DNA of 9,775 nucleotides from positions 1 through 9,775 of the forward strand of contig JAAYHI010000139.1 in the NCBI GenBank assembly GCA_012727415.1. Reading direction: 5' to 3'. Positions 1 to 6,228 of this stretch are shown piece by piece. The stretch comes from Bacillota bacterium (lineage in GTDB: Bacteria > Bacillota > Proteinivoracia > UBA4975). Each line of letters begins with the position of its first letter. The stretch's first letter is position 1. A model generated the notes under the pieces. It was not told where the DNA came from, did no database searches, and worked only from the letters and a program-made list of their open reading frames with translations. Made by a program: the position numbers and the translations under genes.

Positions 1-11
1 ATAATCTGTAC

Positions 12-35
12 ATACCGTATACCCCTATATGGTAT
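12..35. promoter_or_regulatory. Inverted repeat / operator-like dyad upstream of the selenoprotein gene
   Basis: The arms ATACCGTATA (12-21) and TATATGGTAT (26-35) are reverse complements except for one position, around CCCC. Within this, positions 19-35 read ATACCCCTATATGGTAT, resembling the ATACC(C)-GG(G)TAT operators of CsoR/RcnR/CstR-family repressors. The site ends five bases before the Shine-Dalgarno. The window opens with ATAATC, which could be the end of a -10 box whose first base lies outside; the dyad would then overlap the transcription start. The dyad is seen directly; the regulator family is inferred. Confidence 0.45.
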
Positions 36-57
36 AAAGAAGGAGAGGTGAATACTA

Positions 58-348
58 ATGATTCAAGTTACCCCTGCTGCCGCAGAAGCCTTAAAATCTC
101 AAGTCGAGTCCATGGGCAAGAGCCTGAACACAAGCTACATTCGCCTGTTCATCACCGCCGGCTGAGGCGGTCCTCAGTATCAACTGGCTCTGGAAGAGTC
201 AGCTCAACCCGGCGACGAAATAATCAAGGCTGATCACGGTGTAACCTTTGTCCTCAGCGAACGCAACAAACCGTACTTCAACAATGTAACCCTGGATTAC
301 GGCAAAACCTTTTGGGGCAGCAGTCATTTCAAGTTTCTCAAAAATTAA
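58..348 (+). CDS. HesB/IscA-like selenoprotein (in-frame UGA = Sec36)
   Basis: Reading from ATG 58 through TGA 163-165 gives one 96-residue protein ending at TAA 346-348. It begins MIQVTPAAAEAL and matches the HesB/IscA fold along its length: helix 1, then RLFITAGUGGPQYQLALEE (residues 29-47), then GDEIIKADHGVTFVLSE. Sec36 sits where IscA has its first conserved cysteine (SGCSG), and G-U-G-G-P resembles known HesB-like selenoproteins. The start is set by AGGAGAGGTG at 41-50. Stopping at TGA would cut the family motif after 35 residues, while the sequence after it stays homologous and in frame. The protein has no cysteine, and the C-terminal C-G-C of IscA is replaced by FWGSSHF (residues 85-91). 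A role in iron-sulfur or selenium/sulfur redox chemistry is likely but unproven; normal cluster scaffolding is unlikely. The alternative is a pseudogene with a nonsense mutation, which the SECIS-like hairpin argues against. Confidence 0.85.
163..202 (+). promoter_or_regulatory. Sec codon and candidate bacterial SECIS hairpin
   Basis: TGA at 163-165 is followed 18 bases later by a seven-pair stem, CTGGCTC (184-190) with GAGTCAG (196-202), including one G-U pair, and a five-base loop TGGAA (191-195). The loop guanines lie about 26 bases after the UGA. This matches the layout of bacterial SECIS elements bound by SelB: a small stem with a G-containing apical loop shortly 3' of the UGA, inside the coding region. 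The pairing is visible in the sequence; recognition by SelB is inferred. Confidence 0.75.
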
Positions 349-373
349 AAAGGAGCGCGACGCGCTCCTTTTT
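347..373. terminator. Bidirectional rho-independent terminator
   Basis: An eight-pair GC-rich stem, GGAGCGCG (352-359) with CGCGCTCC (361-368), has a one-base nominal loop and is flanked by A5 on the left and T5 on the right. It can end the selenoprotein mRNA on the plus strand and the beta-propeller mRNA on the minus strand, whose stop codon is at 376. Confidence 0.88.
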
Positions 374-375
374 AG

Positions 376-2163
376 TTACCTCCGGTAATTGAACTGAGCA
401 CTCTCCGGCAGGTCCAATTCAGCCAGCTTGTCGAAGCTGTCAGCCTTGTGGGCCATGACCTGAGAATCGGAGAAGGTGTAGTAAACTTCGCCAATCTGGA
501 CAATCCTGCGCACATTTGCCTGGGGCCAATAATAGGTTCCATCCTCCTGCTCATTGGCCGGTGTATGGGCAATGCGGCCCAATTCCTCAATTCCCTTCTC
601 CGCATTGATTGCATAGAAAAGAGCTCCCTGAAAGTAAAGGTTGACGTCCCAATCCTTGCCCTTGGTAAGGCCCGCAGGTACAGCCAGCACTCCTTTATGG
701 AAGAACACCGCCTTATGGTCGTAGAGTGCTTCCGACCAGGAGCCTCTGCTTCCAAGAACAACCGAGTACTTTTCCTTAGGTTTATTGACATTGCTGACGT
801 CAAAGATGGCCAGCTTCAGCCCCTTAGTGGATACAAATTCCCTGCCCTCAAATTCACCGGCTTCTGTGTCCTGGCCTATGCCCAGGAGATGCTTGTCATC
901 CAAGGGATGCAGGTAATTGCTGAAGCCGGGAATCTTCAGTTCTCCCAATACCTTAGGCTTTTTGGGATTGGACAAATCAATGACAAATAAGGGGTCCATC
1001 GTCTCAAAAGTAACAAGGTAAGCCTTATCCCCCATAAACCTGGCGGCAAAGATGGTTTCGCCAGGGGCCAGCCCCTTGAGCTTTCCAGCTGCCTTCATCT
1101 TTTCGTCCAACACATATATATTATTGGCTGTTCCTTCCTTGGTCTGCTGGGTGGTGGCAATGCGGAAGTACCCCTGGTGCTCATCCATAGAAAACTGATT
1201 GAGGGGATAACCGGCTACAATCCCCTTGCCCATGTACTCCATCCTGATGCCGTCCACCGAAAACCGGTGGACGCTGGTATTGCCTTCGAACCCCTCCGAT
1301 AGGGCGATATACAGGTAATTCTCAGACATATACACATTTCGCGCCCAGCCCAGGTAGGTATCTACTTCCAGCTTGCCTTCCTTGAGATCCAGGGCGGCAA
1401 ACATAATAAAGTCACTGGCCTCCCCTTCCGGGAAGTAGCAGATCTCTTCACAGTCAATTTCGGTCTCCTGGCCCCCTGCAGCAGAATCTCTGTACCAGGG
1501 GAGTCTGGGGGTGCCATCCTCCAGTATCCGGAAAGCAGACTGGAAGTTCACCAGGTAGAGATAATGGTCCTTTTTTCGGGAAGTAAGGGTCATCCCATCC
1601 AGGGAAAAATCCCGGTGCAATACGATATTGTCTTTATCGGTCAAGTCATAGACCATGACTCTTGTGGCGGCGGGGGCATAGGGATAGCGGTCTGCGGACT
1701 CTCCCCTGCCCAGGTCTTCAGCCTGCCCCCCGATAACCACCAGGTAATTGTCATCTGCATAGAGGGTGTTAGGGGAAAAGCCCTCCACCTGAATTTCCCG
1801 GGTAATTTCCAGGGGCCAGGCTTGAGTAATGAGGACCTTGTCACCGGCCACATGGTAGAGATACGAACCGTCAGTCTTAACTATATCCCCCTCGTCAATG
1901 CCTAGGACCTGGACATTGGTCGCAGAATAATCAGCTGATTCCCCGGAAGCGGTTGCCCTGATCGAATCGTTGGCATATTCCACGACAAAAAGACTATATT
2001 TCTGCCACCGGGACTCCAGCAATTCCTTGAGGTCGTCCACTGTCCCCACCACCGGCAAAGAAAATGCAGTGTCTTGTGGTTGCGATTTTTCTGCAGGATA
2101 AGTCAACCCGCTGCAGCCGCCAAGGAACAGCACAATGGCAAGAACAAGGGAAATCTTTTTCAT
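376..2163 (-). CDS. Beta-propeller domain lipoprotein (COG4880 / PF09826 type)
   Basis: This is a 595-residue secreted protein. Residues 1-17 are a lipoprotein signal peptide (MKK, hydrophobic core, FLGGC with Cys17 as the acylated residue), so it should be anchored on the outer face of the membrane. Residues about 79-99 hold the family hallmark, YSATNVQVLGIDEGDIVKTDG, followed by YLYHV. Later blocks (ARNVYMSENYLYIA, LNQFSMDEHQGYFRIATT, KAYLVTFETMDPLFVIDLSNP) are typical blades of the C-terminal beta-propeller of this family. Length fits the family. GGGAGGTAAGG lies just before the ATG. Function is not established for the family; protein-protein or surface interactions are the usual guess. 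The gene stands alone between two terminator-like hairpins and probably uses the ECF-type promoter at 2198-2224. The family call is firm; the role is unknown. Confidence 0.88.
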   Translation of the reverse strand: MKKISLVLAIVLFLGGCSGLTYPAEKSQPQDTAFSLPVVGTVDDLKELLESRWQKYSLFVVEYANDSIRATASGESADYSATNVQVLGIDEGDIVKTDGSYLYHVAGDKVLITQAWPLEITREIQVEGFSPNTLYADDNYLVVIGGQAEDLGRGESADRYPYAPAATRVMVYDLTDKDNIVLHRDFSLDGMTLTSRKKDHYLYLVNFQSAFRILEDGTPRLPWYRDSAAGGQETEIDCEEICYFPEGEASDFIMFAALDLKEGKLEVDTYLGWARNVYMSENYLYIALSEGFEGNTSVHRFSVDGIRMEYMGKGIVAGYPLNQFSMDEHQGYFRIATTQQTKEGTANNIYVLDEKMKAAGKLKGLAPGETIFAARFMGDKAYLVTFETMDPLFVIDLSNPKKPKVLGELKIPGFSNYLHPLDDKHLLGIGQDTEAGEFEGREFVSTKGLKLAIFDVSNVNKPKEKYSVVLGSRGSWSEALYDHKAVFFHKGVLAVPAGLTKGKDWDVNLYFQGALFYAINAEKGIEELGRIAHTPANEQEDGTYYWPQANVRRIVQIGEVYYTFSDSQVMAHKADSFDKLAELDLPESAQFNYRR

Positions 2164-2197
2164 ATCCTTACCTCCCGCTCTTAGCTTCTGACATTAA

Positions 2198-2224
2198 GAC
2201 GCCGAATATGAGGCAATGGTTCAA
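2198..2224 (-). promoter_or_regulatory. Candidate ECF-sigma promoter of the beta-propeller gene
   Basis: On the minus strand TTGAAC (2219-2224) and CGTC (2198-2201) are separated by 17 bases, the pattern of many ECF sigma promoters (a GAAC-type -35 and a GTC-type -10). Transcription would start about 25 bases before the ATG. No good sigma-A promoter was seen here. The same element occurs in a degenerate copy at 7635-7677. Confidence 0.4.
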
Positions 2225-2231
2225 ATGACAG

Positions 2232-2259
2232 TGAAACTGCGCCCCCAGGCGCAGTTTCG
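2232..2259 (-). terminator. Hairpin downstream of the DUF2817 gene
   Basis: GAAACTGCGCC (2233-2243) and GGCGCAGTTTC (2248-2258) form a perfect eleven-pair stem with a four-base loop, 18 bases after the DUF2817 stop. On the minus strand the 3' flank is ACTGTCATTTG, not a T tract, so termination may be weak or the hairpin may protect the mRNA end. The run of T lies on the plus-strand side. Confidence 0.5.
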
Positions 2260-2276
2260 CTTCAATATTTTTGTTC

Positions 2277-3377
2277 TTATATAAGCCCCTCGTTGGCCAG
2301 GATGCCGTTCAAGGCCCGTCGGGAATCTTCCACCACCCGCTGTCTCCAAGCGGAACAACTGGGGTAAAAAGCTTCGATAAACTGTCTCCTGATGGCATCA
2401 TCCCGAGGAGCATCCCCCCCGCCATGATGCCACAGCCTGTTCTCCTCAACAATAGCGCGCAGGCTCTTCACCAGTGCGCCCAAAGAATCCCCCAGGGTGC
2501 CGAATTCAAAACAGGTTGAGTACAGCCTGGTATCGGGATATTTCTGGCCCAGCCAGGTCATGTAGTCCACCATATCGCCCTGCATGGTGTAAAACTCTTC
2601 AGGGTCCGCCTTGACAATTAAGTCATAACCCAACTGTTCTTTAAGGGGGGCGGTATCCCGAGTATCCAATGCAGAGTTGACAATGGTCATGCGCTTGGCC
2701 GGCCCATAGCCGGTATGAATGTCCAGATGGAGGACATGCTGGTAGTCCCTCAGTGCATCGTTATAAAGGTCCATCAGCCAACGGGAAACCGGCTGGTACT
2801 GAGTGCCTCCATAGTACAGGCCTTTATCAAAGCTGTATTGCCCCAGGGTCAAGGCGCGTTGAATGCCGCCGCTGCCAGCCCGAAGGAGGGCCCGGATAAA
2901 CCGGAAATAAAAGGCCCCTTTGCCCGGCTTCTCCGGCTCCAGGAAAAAGCGCAGGGGAGGGTAGTCGGTGTTAATATCTTTTAACTCCGACCAATCAGTG
3001 ACAAAATTCCTGTTTAAGTCGACGTTATCTTCATCCACCCGGCGGAAATTGGCCATGCCCCAGGGGTTAATTGCATGGACCAGGACCAGGCCCGTCAGCT
3101 CGGGATCCAGTTTGCCCAAGTACTCCTTGGCCAGCAATTGCAGAAAGGCCCCGCCTGCATAGCCTTCGACTCCATGCTGGCCGGTGGTAACCAGAAGCAA
3201 ATGACGTTTTTCCTTTGGCGGGGCAAAGATTACATCAGTGGTACAATCTTGATCCCGACTAAAAGATAAAGTCTTCAACTCTGCCTGGGGCCATCTTTGC
3301 TGAACCGCCTCCAGCAAGCCGCGAAACTTTATGCGAGAGTCAGCAAAGCTCTCACTAAAGTACTGATTAATAGACAT
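2277..3377 (-). CDS. DUF2817 family protein, M14-like zinc metallohydrolase
   Basis: A 366-residue soluble protein with no signal peptide. It carries the metal-site pattern of the M14 carboxypeptidase/aminoacylase superfamily: GQHGVEGYAGG gives His68 and Glu71, DNVDLNRNF gives Arg123 for substrate carboxylate binding, LDIHTGYG gives His221 as third zinc ligand, and STCFEFGT near residue 291 offers the general-base glutamate. These blocks, in this order, are those of DUF2817 (PF10994). It probably hydrolyses a peptide or an N-acyl amino acid in the cytoplasm; the substrate is unknown. The ATG follows AGGGGAGTG. It begins 14 bases after the stop codon of the upstream YfcC-family carrier gene, so the two are co-transcribed and perhaps translationally coupled, suggesting the carrier imports what this enzyme cleaves. 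Confidence 0.83.
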   Translation of the reverse strand: MSINQYFSESFADSRIKFRGLLEAVQQRWPQAELKTLSFSRDQDCTTDVIFAPPKEKRHLLLVTTGQHGVEGYAGGAFLQLLAKEYLGKLDPELTGLVLVHAINPWGMANFRRVDEDNVDLNRNFVTDWSELKDINTDYPPLRFFLEPEKPGKGAFYFRFIRALLRAGSGGIQRALTLGQYSFDKGLYYGGTQYQPVSRWLMDLYNDALRDYQHVLHLDIHTGYGPAKRMTIVNSALDTRDTAPLKEQLGYDLIVKADPEEFYTMQGDMVDYMTWLGQKYPDTRLYSTCFEFGTLGDSLGALVKSLRAIVEENRLWHHGGGDAPRDDAIRRQFIEAFYPSCSAWRQRVVEDSRRALNGILANEGLI

Positions 3378-3391
3378 AAGCCCACTCCCCT

Positions 3392-4777
3392 TTAAAATGG
3401 CCCTAAGTTAATTGCCACCGCTGCCAGCAACAAAAGCACTGAAAGCACCGTCACCACCAGCTGCAGCCCGATTGTCCAGCGGAGCCATTTGGGGTAACTG
3501 ACGACAGTTAACCCCAGAGCAATCAGCAACATCGGGTTAGTGGGATAGAGCACGTTGGTGAAGCCGTCGCCAAAGGCAAAGGCCAGCACCGAGACCTGAC
3601 GGGTAATCCCGACCAGGTCGGCCAGGGGAGCAAGAATGGGCATTACCAAGAAGGCCTTGGCAGTTGCCGAACCAATGTAGAATTCCAAAACCAGGACCAC
3701 TATATAAGTAAGTATTGCAGCCCCGGCGGGCGAGGTCCGGGAGATGGCACCGGCGGCGTAAAACAGCAATGTATCCATTACGCCCCCTTGCGAGATGATG
3801 AATTTAACGCTCATTGCCATCATAATCAAGAACATACCCGGCAGAATTCCCAAGACTCCCTTTCCGAAAGCCCGCAACACGCCTTTTCCGGACAAAAGCC
3901 CGGCACCAATGGCCCCCACGAAGAAAAGCAGGGCAACCAAGGGCATGGTGTAGTCAGACAACTCGGGAATCAGGGGAGCTGCGACAATTACCGCGATTAC
4001 GCCAAGCAAGCAGAAAGTAAACCATCCCAGGGATCCTCTCTTGGCAGAGTCTACATTTAAGACCAGGGAGGCTTCGGGATTCTTCTCCACCTTTTTTGCG
4101 TGCCGAACCAGGAAGACAACAAGTATTATGTATATCAGTACGAACACTATCGCCCGGAAACCTATTCCAGAAAAGGCAGGCAACTCAGCAAGCCGCTGGG
4201 CGACGCCAATGGTAAACGGATTGGTTAGGGCCGCGGAAAAACCAAAGCCAGTGGCCAACAAGCTCATCCCCAGTCCCGTCAGGGAGTCCCAACCCAGGGA
4301 CCAGGCCAGGGCTACGGCTAAGGGAACCAAGGGCACGATTTCTTCCAAAATACCCAGCAGTGAACCGAAGAGCATAAAGAATAAAGTAATAAGGCTCAGC
4401 AACAGGTATTTCCTGTGCCCCACGGCAGACACAATCCTGGTTATTGCCGCGGCCAGCACCCCCGACTGCTCCAGGACGGAGAAAGACCCGCCGATAATTA
4501 AAATAAACAAGATTACCGAGATTACCATTACTCTGTCGGGACCCCACAAAACCTCAAAGGGGGCGGTAAACCAGCGCCACACGGGATAACCTCCTCCGGC
4601 AACCTGTTTAAAGGTTCCGGGGACAACTATCTCTCGCCCGTCGACAAACTCGCGCTCAAACCTGCCGGCTGGGACCAAATGAGTCAGGACACCAGCGATA
4701 ATCATCAAACAACCCAAGATAATTACTGCAGAAATAAAAGTGCGTTTGCCAATTTTGATACTGCTGTCTTGAAGCAT
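3392..4777 (-). CDS. YfcC-family membrane carrier (COG1288, DcuC superfamily)
   Basis: A polytopic membrane protein of 461 residues if it begins at ATG 4775-4777. After a short basic N terminus comes the first helix (ISAVIILGCLMIIAGVLTHLV) and the family signature VPAGRFER followed by VPGTF. Further hydrophobic segments run to the C terminus, about ten to twelve in all. GSLLGILEEIVPLVPLAVAL and ALTNPFTIGVAQ are the conserved membrane re-entrant-like blocks of the family. An upstream ATG at 4798 would add seven residues but has no ribosome binding site, whereas AAGGAGG lies eight bases before ATG 4777, so the shorter start is chosen. Members are predicted transporters of amino acids, peptides or dicarboxylates. 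Substrate is unknown here; pairing with the DUF2817 hydrolase points to a peptide or acyl-amino acid. Confidence 0.85.
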   Translation of the reverse strand: MLQDSSIKIGKRTFISAVIILGCLMIIAGVLTHLVPAGRFEREFVDGREIVVPGTFKQVAGGGYPVWRWFTAPFEVLWGPDRVMVISVILFILIIGGSFSVLEQSGVLAAAITRIVSAVGHRKYLLLSLITLFFMLFGSLLGILEEIVPLVPLAVALAWSLGWDSLTGLGMSLLATGFGFSAALTNPFTIGVAQRLAELPAFSGIGFRAIVFVLIYIILVVFLVRHAKKVEKNPEASLVLNVDSAKRGSLGWFTFCLLGVIAVIVAAPLIPELSDYTMPLVALLFFVGAIGAGLLSGKGVLRAFGKGVLGILPGMFLIMMAMSVKFIISQGGVMDTLLFYAAGAISRTSPAGAAILTYIVVLVLEFYIGSATAKAFLVMPILAPLADLVGITRQVSVLAFAFGDGFTNVLYPTNPMLLIALGLTVVSYPKWLRWTIGLQLVVTVLSVLLLLAAVAINLGPF

Positions 4778-4804
4778 TAGATCATCCTCCTTTGCCATAA
4801 GAAT

Positions 4805-4833
4805 TCTCTATCCCCATGGTAAAATCCTTCCAA
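4805..4833 (-). promoter_or_regulatory. Possible sigma-A promoter for the YfcC-DUF2817 operon
   Basis: TTGGAA (4828-4833) and TAGAGA (4805-4810) are spaced by 17 bases on the minus strand. The -35 matches four of six and the -10 only three of six, so this is tentative. Transcription would start near 4798, at or next to the alternative upstream ATG, which agrees with the downstream start at 4777. Confidence 0.3.
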
Positions 4834-4882
4834 TAGTGCCTGGGAAACAGCCCGGAATGCCTAAAGAGGGCTCAAAACCAAG

Positions 4883-4913
4883 ACTGCGCCGGCGGATATT
4901 CCGCCGGCGCAGT
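4883..4913 (-). terminator. Terminator of the MerR/TipA-like gene
   Basis: A perfect fourteen-pair stem, ACTGCGCCGGCGGA (4883-4896) with its complement at 4900-4913 and a three-base loop, starts just after the stop codon at 4916. On the minus strand it is followed by CTTGGTTTTGAG, a moderately T-rich tail. Confidence 0.75.
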
Positions 4914-4915
4914 AA

Positions 4916-5341
4916 TTACTCGGCCTGACCGGTATAAATGAGGATGGCGTCCCGCAAAAAGGCCGCCAGGCCGGGCTGCTCTTTATCGAAGTATGCCGTA
5001 AATCTTTCATCCTCCACATACATCCGGGCCAGGCTTGCATGGGCTTCCTTGCTGTACTCAGGCCAATAGTAGCACAACCACTGACGATGCAAATCCGCAG
5101 CCTTTTGGGCCAGCTCGCCGCCAGGGTCGCCAGTTTTGTAAGCAGCTGCCAGTGTTTCCATCAGCTCAACATTCAACTGCGTCACAGCATCATAATCTTC
5201 CCTGGTCATGTTGAGGACTTTGGCAGTGGATTTATCCACAGACTCATCCCCATATTTGGCCCTTGCCTCTTTGCCATATATTCTTTCATTCTCCTCCACC
5301 AGCTTCTGCTTAAATCCCTCAAACTTATCTTTGTCGGACAT
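4916..5341 (-). CDS. Possible internally initiated TipAS-like short form
   Basis: Inside the TipA-like gene, ATG at 5339-5341 (Met114) is preceded by AAGGGAG (5349-5355) with a seven-base gap, a ribosome binding site as good as those of whole genes nearby. Initiation here would give a 141-residue protein holding only the ligand-binding domain (MSDKDKFEGFKQ onward). In Streptomyces tipA, TipAS of about 144 residues is made from an internal start in the same frame and acts as a drug-sequestering form. The signal is visible; use of this start is inferred by analogy. Confidence 0.5.
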   Translation of the reverse strand: MSDKDKFEGFKQKLVEENERIYGKEARAKYGDESVDKSTAKVLNMTREDYDAVTQLNVELMETLAAAYKTGDPGGELAQKAADLHRQWLCYYWPEYSKEAHASLARMYVEDERFTAYFDKEQPGLAAFLRDAILIYTGQAE

Positions 5342-5680
5342 TTCAATTCTCCCTTCTTTATAAGCGATGGTTTTTTCCACATTGGCAATCAATGCGTCCA
5401 GCTGCGCTCTTTTCTCCACCAGCTTTTTGCGGTGCTCCCGCAGCGCCTGGGTCTGGTCAAATTCCGGAGCAGCCATTATCTCCTTGATTTTGGCCAGGGG
5501 AAAACCCAGTTCCCGGAAAAACAGGATGTGCTGGAGCAAATCTACTTCTGCAGGACCATATATGCGATAGCCCGAAGAGTTTATCCTTGCTGGCCGCAGC
5601 AAGCCAATCTGATCATAATAGCGCAAGGTCCTGGCACTGACACCAGCTAAGCAACTAAGCCCTTTCACTGTATACTCCAT
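4916..5680 (-). CDS. MerR-family activator with TipAS drug-recognition domain (TipA/Mta type)
   Basis: A 254-residue regulator. Residues 1-70 are a MerR winged helix: YTVKGLSCLAGVSARTLRYYDQIGLL, then RINSSGYRIYGPAEVDLLQHILFFRELGFPLAKI. Residues about 75-110 are the dimerising coiled coil. Residues about 114-250 match the TipAS antibiotic-binding domain (KFEGFKQKLVEENERIYGKEAR, then WLCYYWPEYSKEAHASLARMYVEDERF). Total length equals that of TipAL and Mta. Such proteins bind bulky hydrophobic drugs (thiopeptides for TipA) through the C-terminal domain and activate promoters with over-long spacers, including their own and often an efflux pump. No pump gene is adjacent here. GGAGGG lies eight bases before the ATG. 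An internal start at residue 114 is well placed and is listed separately. The gene is monocistronic between its promoter and the 4883-4913 terminator. Confidence 0.9.
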   Translation of the reverse strand: MEYTVKGLSCLAGVSARTLRYYDQIGLLRPARINSSGYRIYGPAEVDLLQHILFFRELGFPLAKIKEIMAAPEFDQTQALREHRKKLVEKRAQLDALIANVEKTIAYKEGRIEMSDKDKFEGFKQKLVEENERIYGKEARAKYGDESVDKSTAKVLNMTREDYDAVTQLNVELMETLAAAYKTGDPGGELAQKAADLHRQWLCYYWPEYSKEAHASLARMYVEDERFTAYFDKEQPGLAAFLRDAILIYTGQAE

Positions 5681-5701
5681 GATTTCGCCCTCCTGATGTA
5701 A

Positions 5702-5732
5702 AGTCTACACCTTTACGCTGCGTCAATGTCAA
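5702..5732 (-). promoter_or_regulatory. MerR-type promoter and operator of the TipA-like gene
   Basis: On the minus strand TTGACA (5727-5732) and TAGACT (5702-5707) are separated by 19 bases, the over-long spacer typical of MerR-activated promoters. The spacer carries a dyad, ACATTGACGC and GCGTAAAGGT around one central base (5709-5729), with eight of ten positions matching between arms. Transcription would start close to the ribosome binding site, leaving a very short leader. Autoregulation by the encoded protein is the expected reading. Confidence 0.7.
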
Positions 5733-5743
5733 GCTGTCCAATC

Positions 5744-5763
5744 AAAAAAGGGCCGCGCGGCCC
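5744..5763 (-). terminator. Terminator of the zinc-ribbon gene unit
   Basis: On the minus strand the self-complementary GGGCCGCGCGGCCC (5750-5763) is followed at once by six T residues (5744-5749), eight bases after the stop codon at 5772. This is a compact rho-independent terminator. Confidence 0.85.
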
Positions 5764-5771
5764 CTCTTATT

Positions 5772-6185
5772 TTACTCAGATAATTGCTGCCCGCATTCCG
5801 GGCAGACTTTCCATCCTGGAGATACAGCCCTGTTGCACTTCGGGCAATTGGCAAGTGCAAACCTATGCCCGCATGAAGGACAGTTATTGACGCCCGATTC
5901 TACTGCAGTATTGCAACCAGGGCAATGAATTTTCGGTTTATGCTGGGATGCGACAAGCAGGTAGGCAATGAGCCCAAGAAAATTAGGGATTAATGCCGCC
6001 GCCAGCGCCCAGGCTCTGTTCAATCCACGACGCTCGGCATCCCGCCAAACAAAGATACCAATTACCAAGGGCACTGCAACTGCTAAAGCAATGGCCAGCA
6101 AGGCAAAAAAACCCATAATCCCAGCGATAGTTAGTCCGGTGAACCAACCCTCAAACATTTCCCGAATACGGTAAATGAATACCAT
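5772..6185 (-). CDS. Two-helix membrane protein with C-terminal double zinc ribbon
   Basis: A protein of 137 residues from ATG 6183-6185. Residues about 16-47 and 59-79 are hydrophobic and form two membrane helices, joined by a charged loop (WRDAERRGLNRAW). The C-terminal third has two C-x2-C pairs per ribbon: Cys88/91 with Cys102/105, and Cys114/117 with Cys128/131, each as C-P-x-C, the pattern of double zinc ribbon domains. Both ribbons should lie on the cytoplasmic side. A GTG six bases upstream could also be read, but it is one base from GGAGGT, whereas ATG 6185 is seven bases from GGAGG. The gene lies 43 bases after the lipoprotein gene upstream and shares its terminator. No function is known for such proteins; zinc ribbons of this kind usually mediate protein contacts. 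Confidence 0.78.
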   Translation of the reverse strand: MVFIYRIREMFEGWFTGLTIAGIMGFFALLAIALAVAVPLVIGIFVWRDAERRGLNRAWALAAALIPNFLGLIAYLLVASQHKPKIHCPGCNTAVESGVNNCPSCGHRFALANCPKCNRAVSPGWKVCPECGQQLSE

Positions 6186-6228
6186 GACCACACCTCCAAT
6201 AGTTTACTCAAAATTCATGGGCGGAAGT

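Noticed and set aside
163..165. Nonsense mutation or sequencing error in the HesB-like gene
   Set aside because: The frame, start, SECIS-like hairpin, position of the codon at the active-site residue and intact terminator all favour selenocysteine, though the machinery is not visible in the window.
48..233. A 61-codon plus-strand reading frame starting at GTG 48
   Set aside because: It overlaps the HesB-like gene in another frame, gives a Ser/Arg-rich sequence with no family resemblance and would displace the well-placed ATG at 58.
4041..4589. A 182-codon plus-strand reading frame opposite the YfcC-family gene
   Set aside because: It is antisense to conserved membrane segments and has a low-complexity Lys/Ser/Thr-rich composition typical of a shadow frame.
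5039..5650. A 203-codon plus-strand reading frame opposite the TipA-like gene
   Set aside because: It is the reverse shadow of a clear MerR/TipAS gene and has no ribosome binding site or family resemblance.
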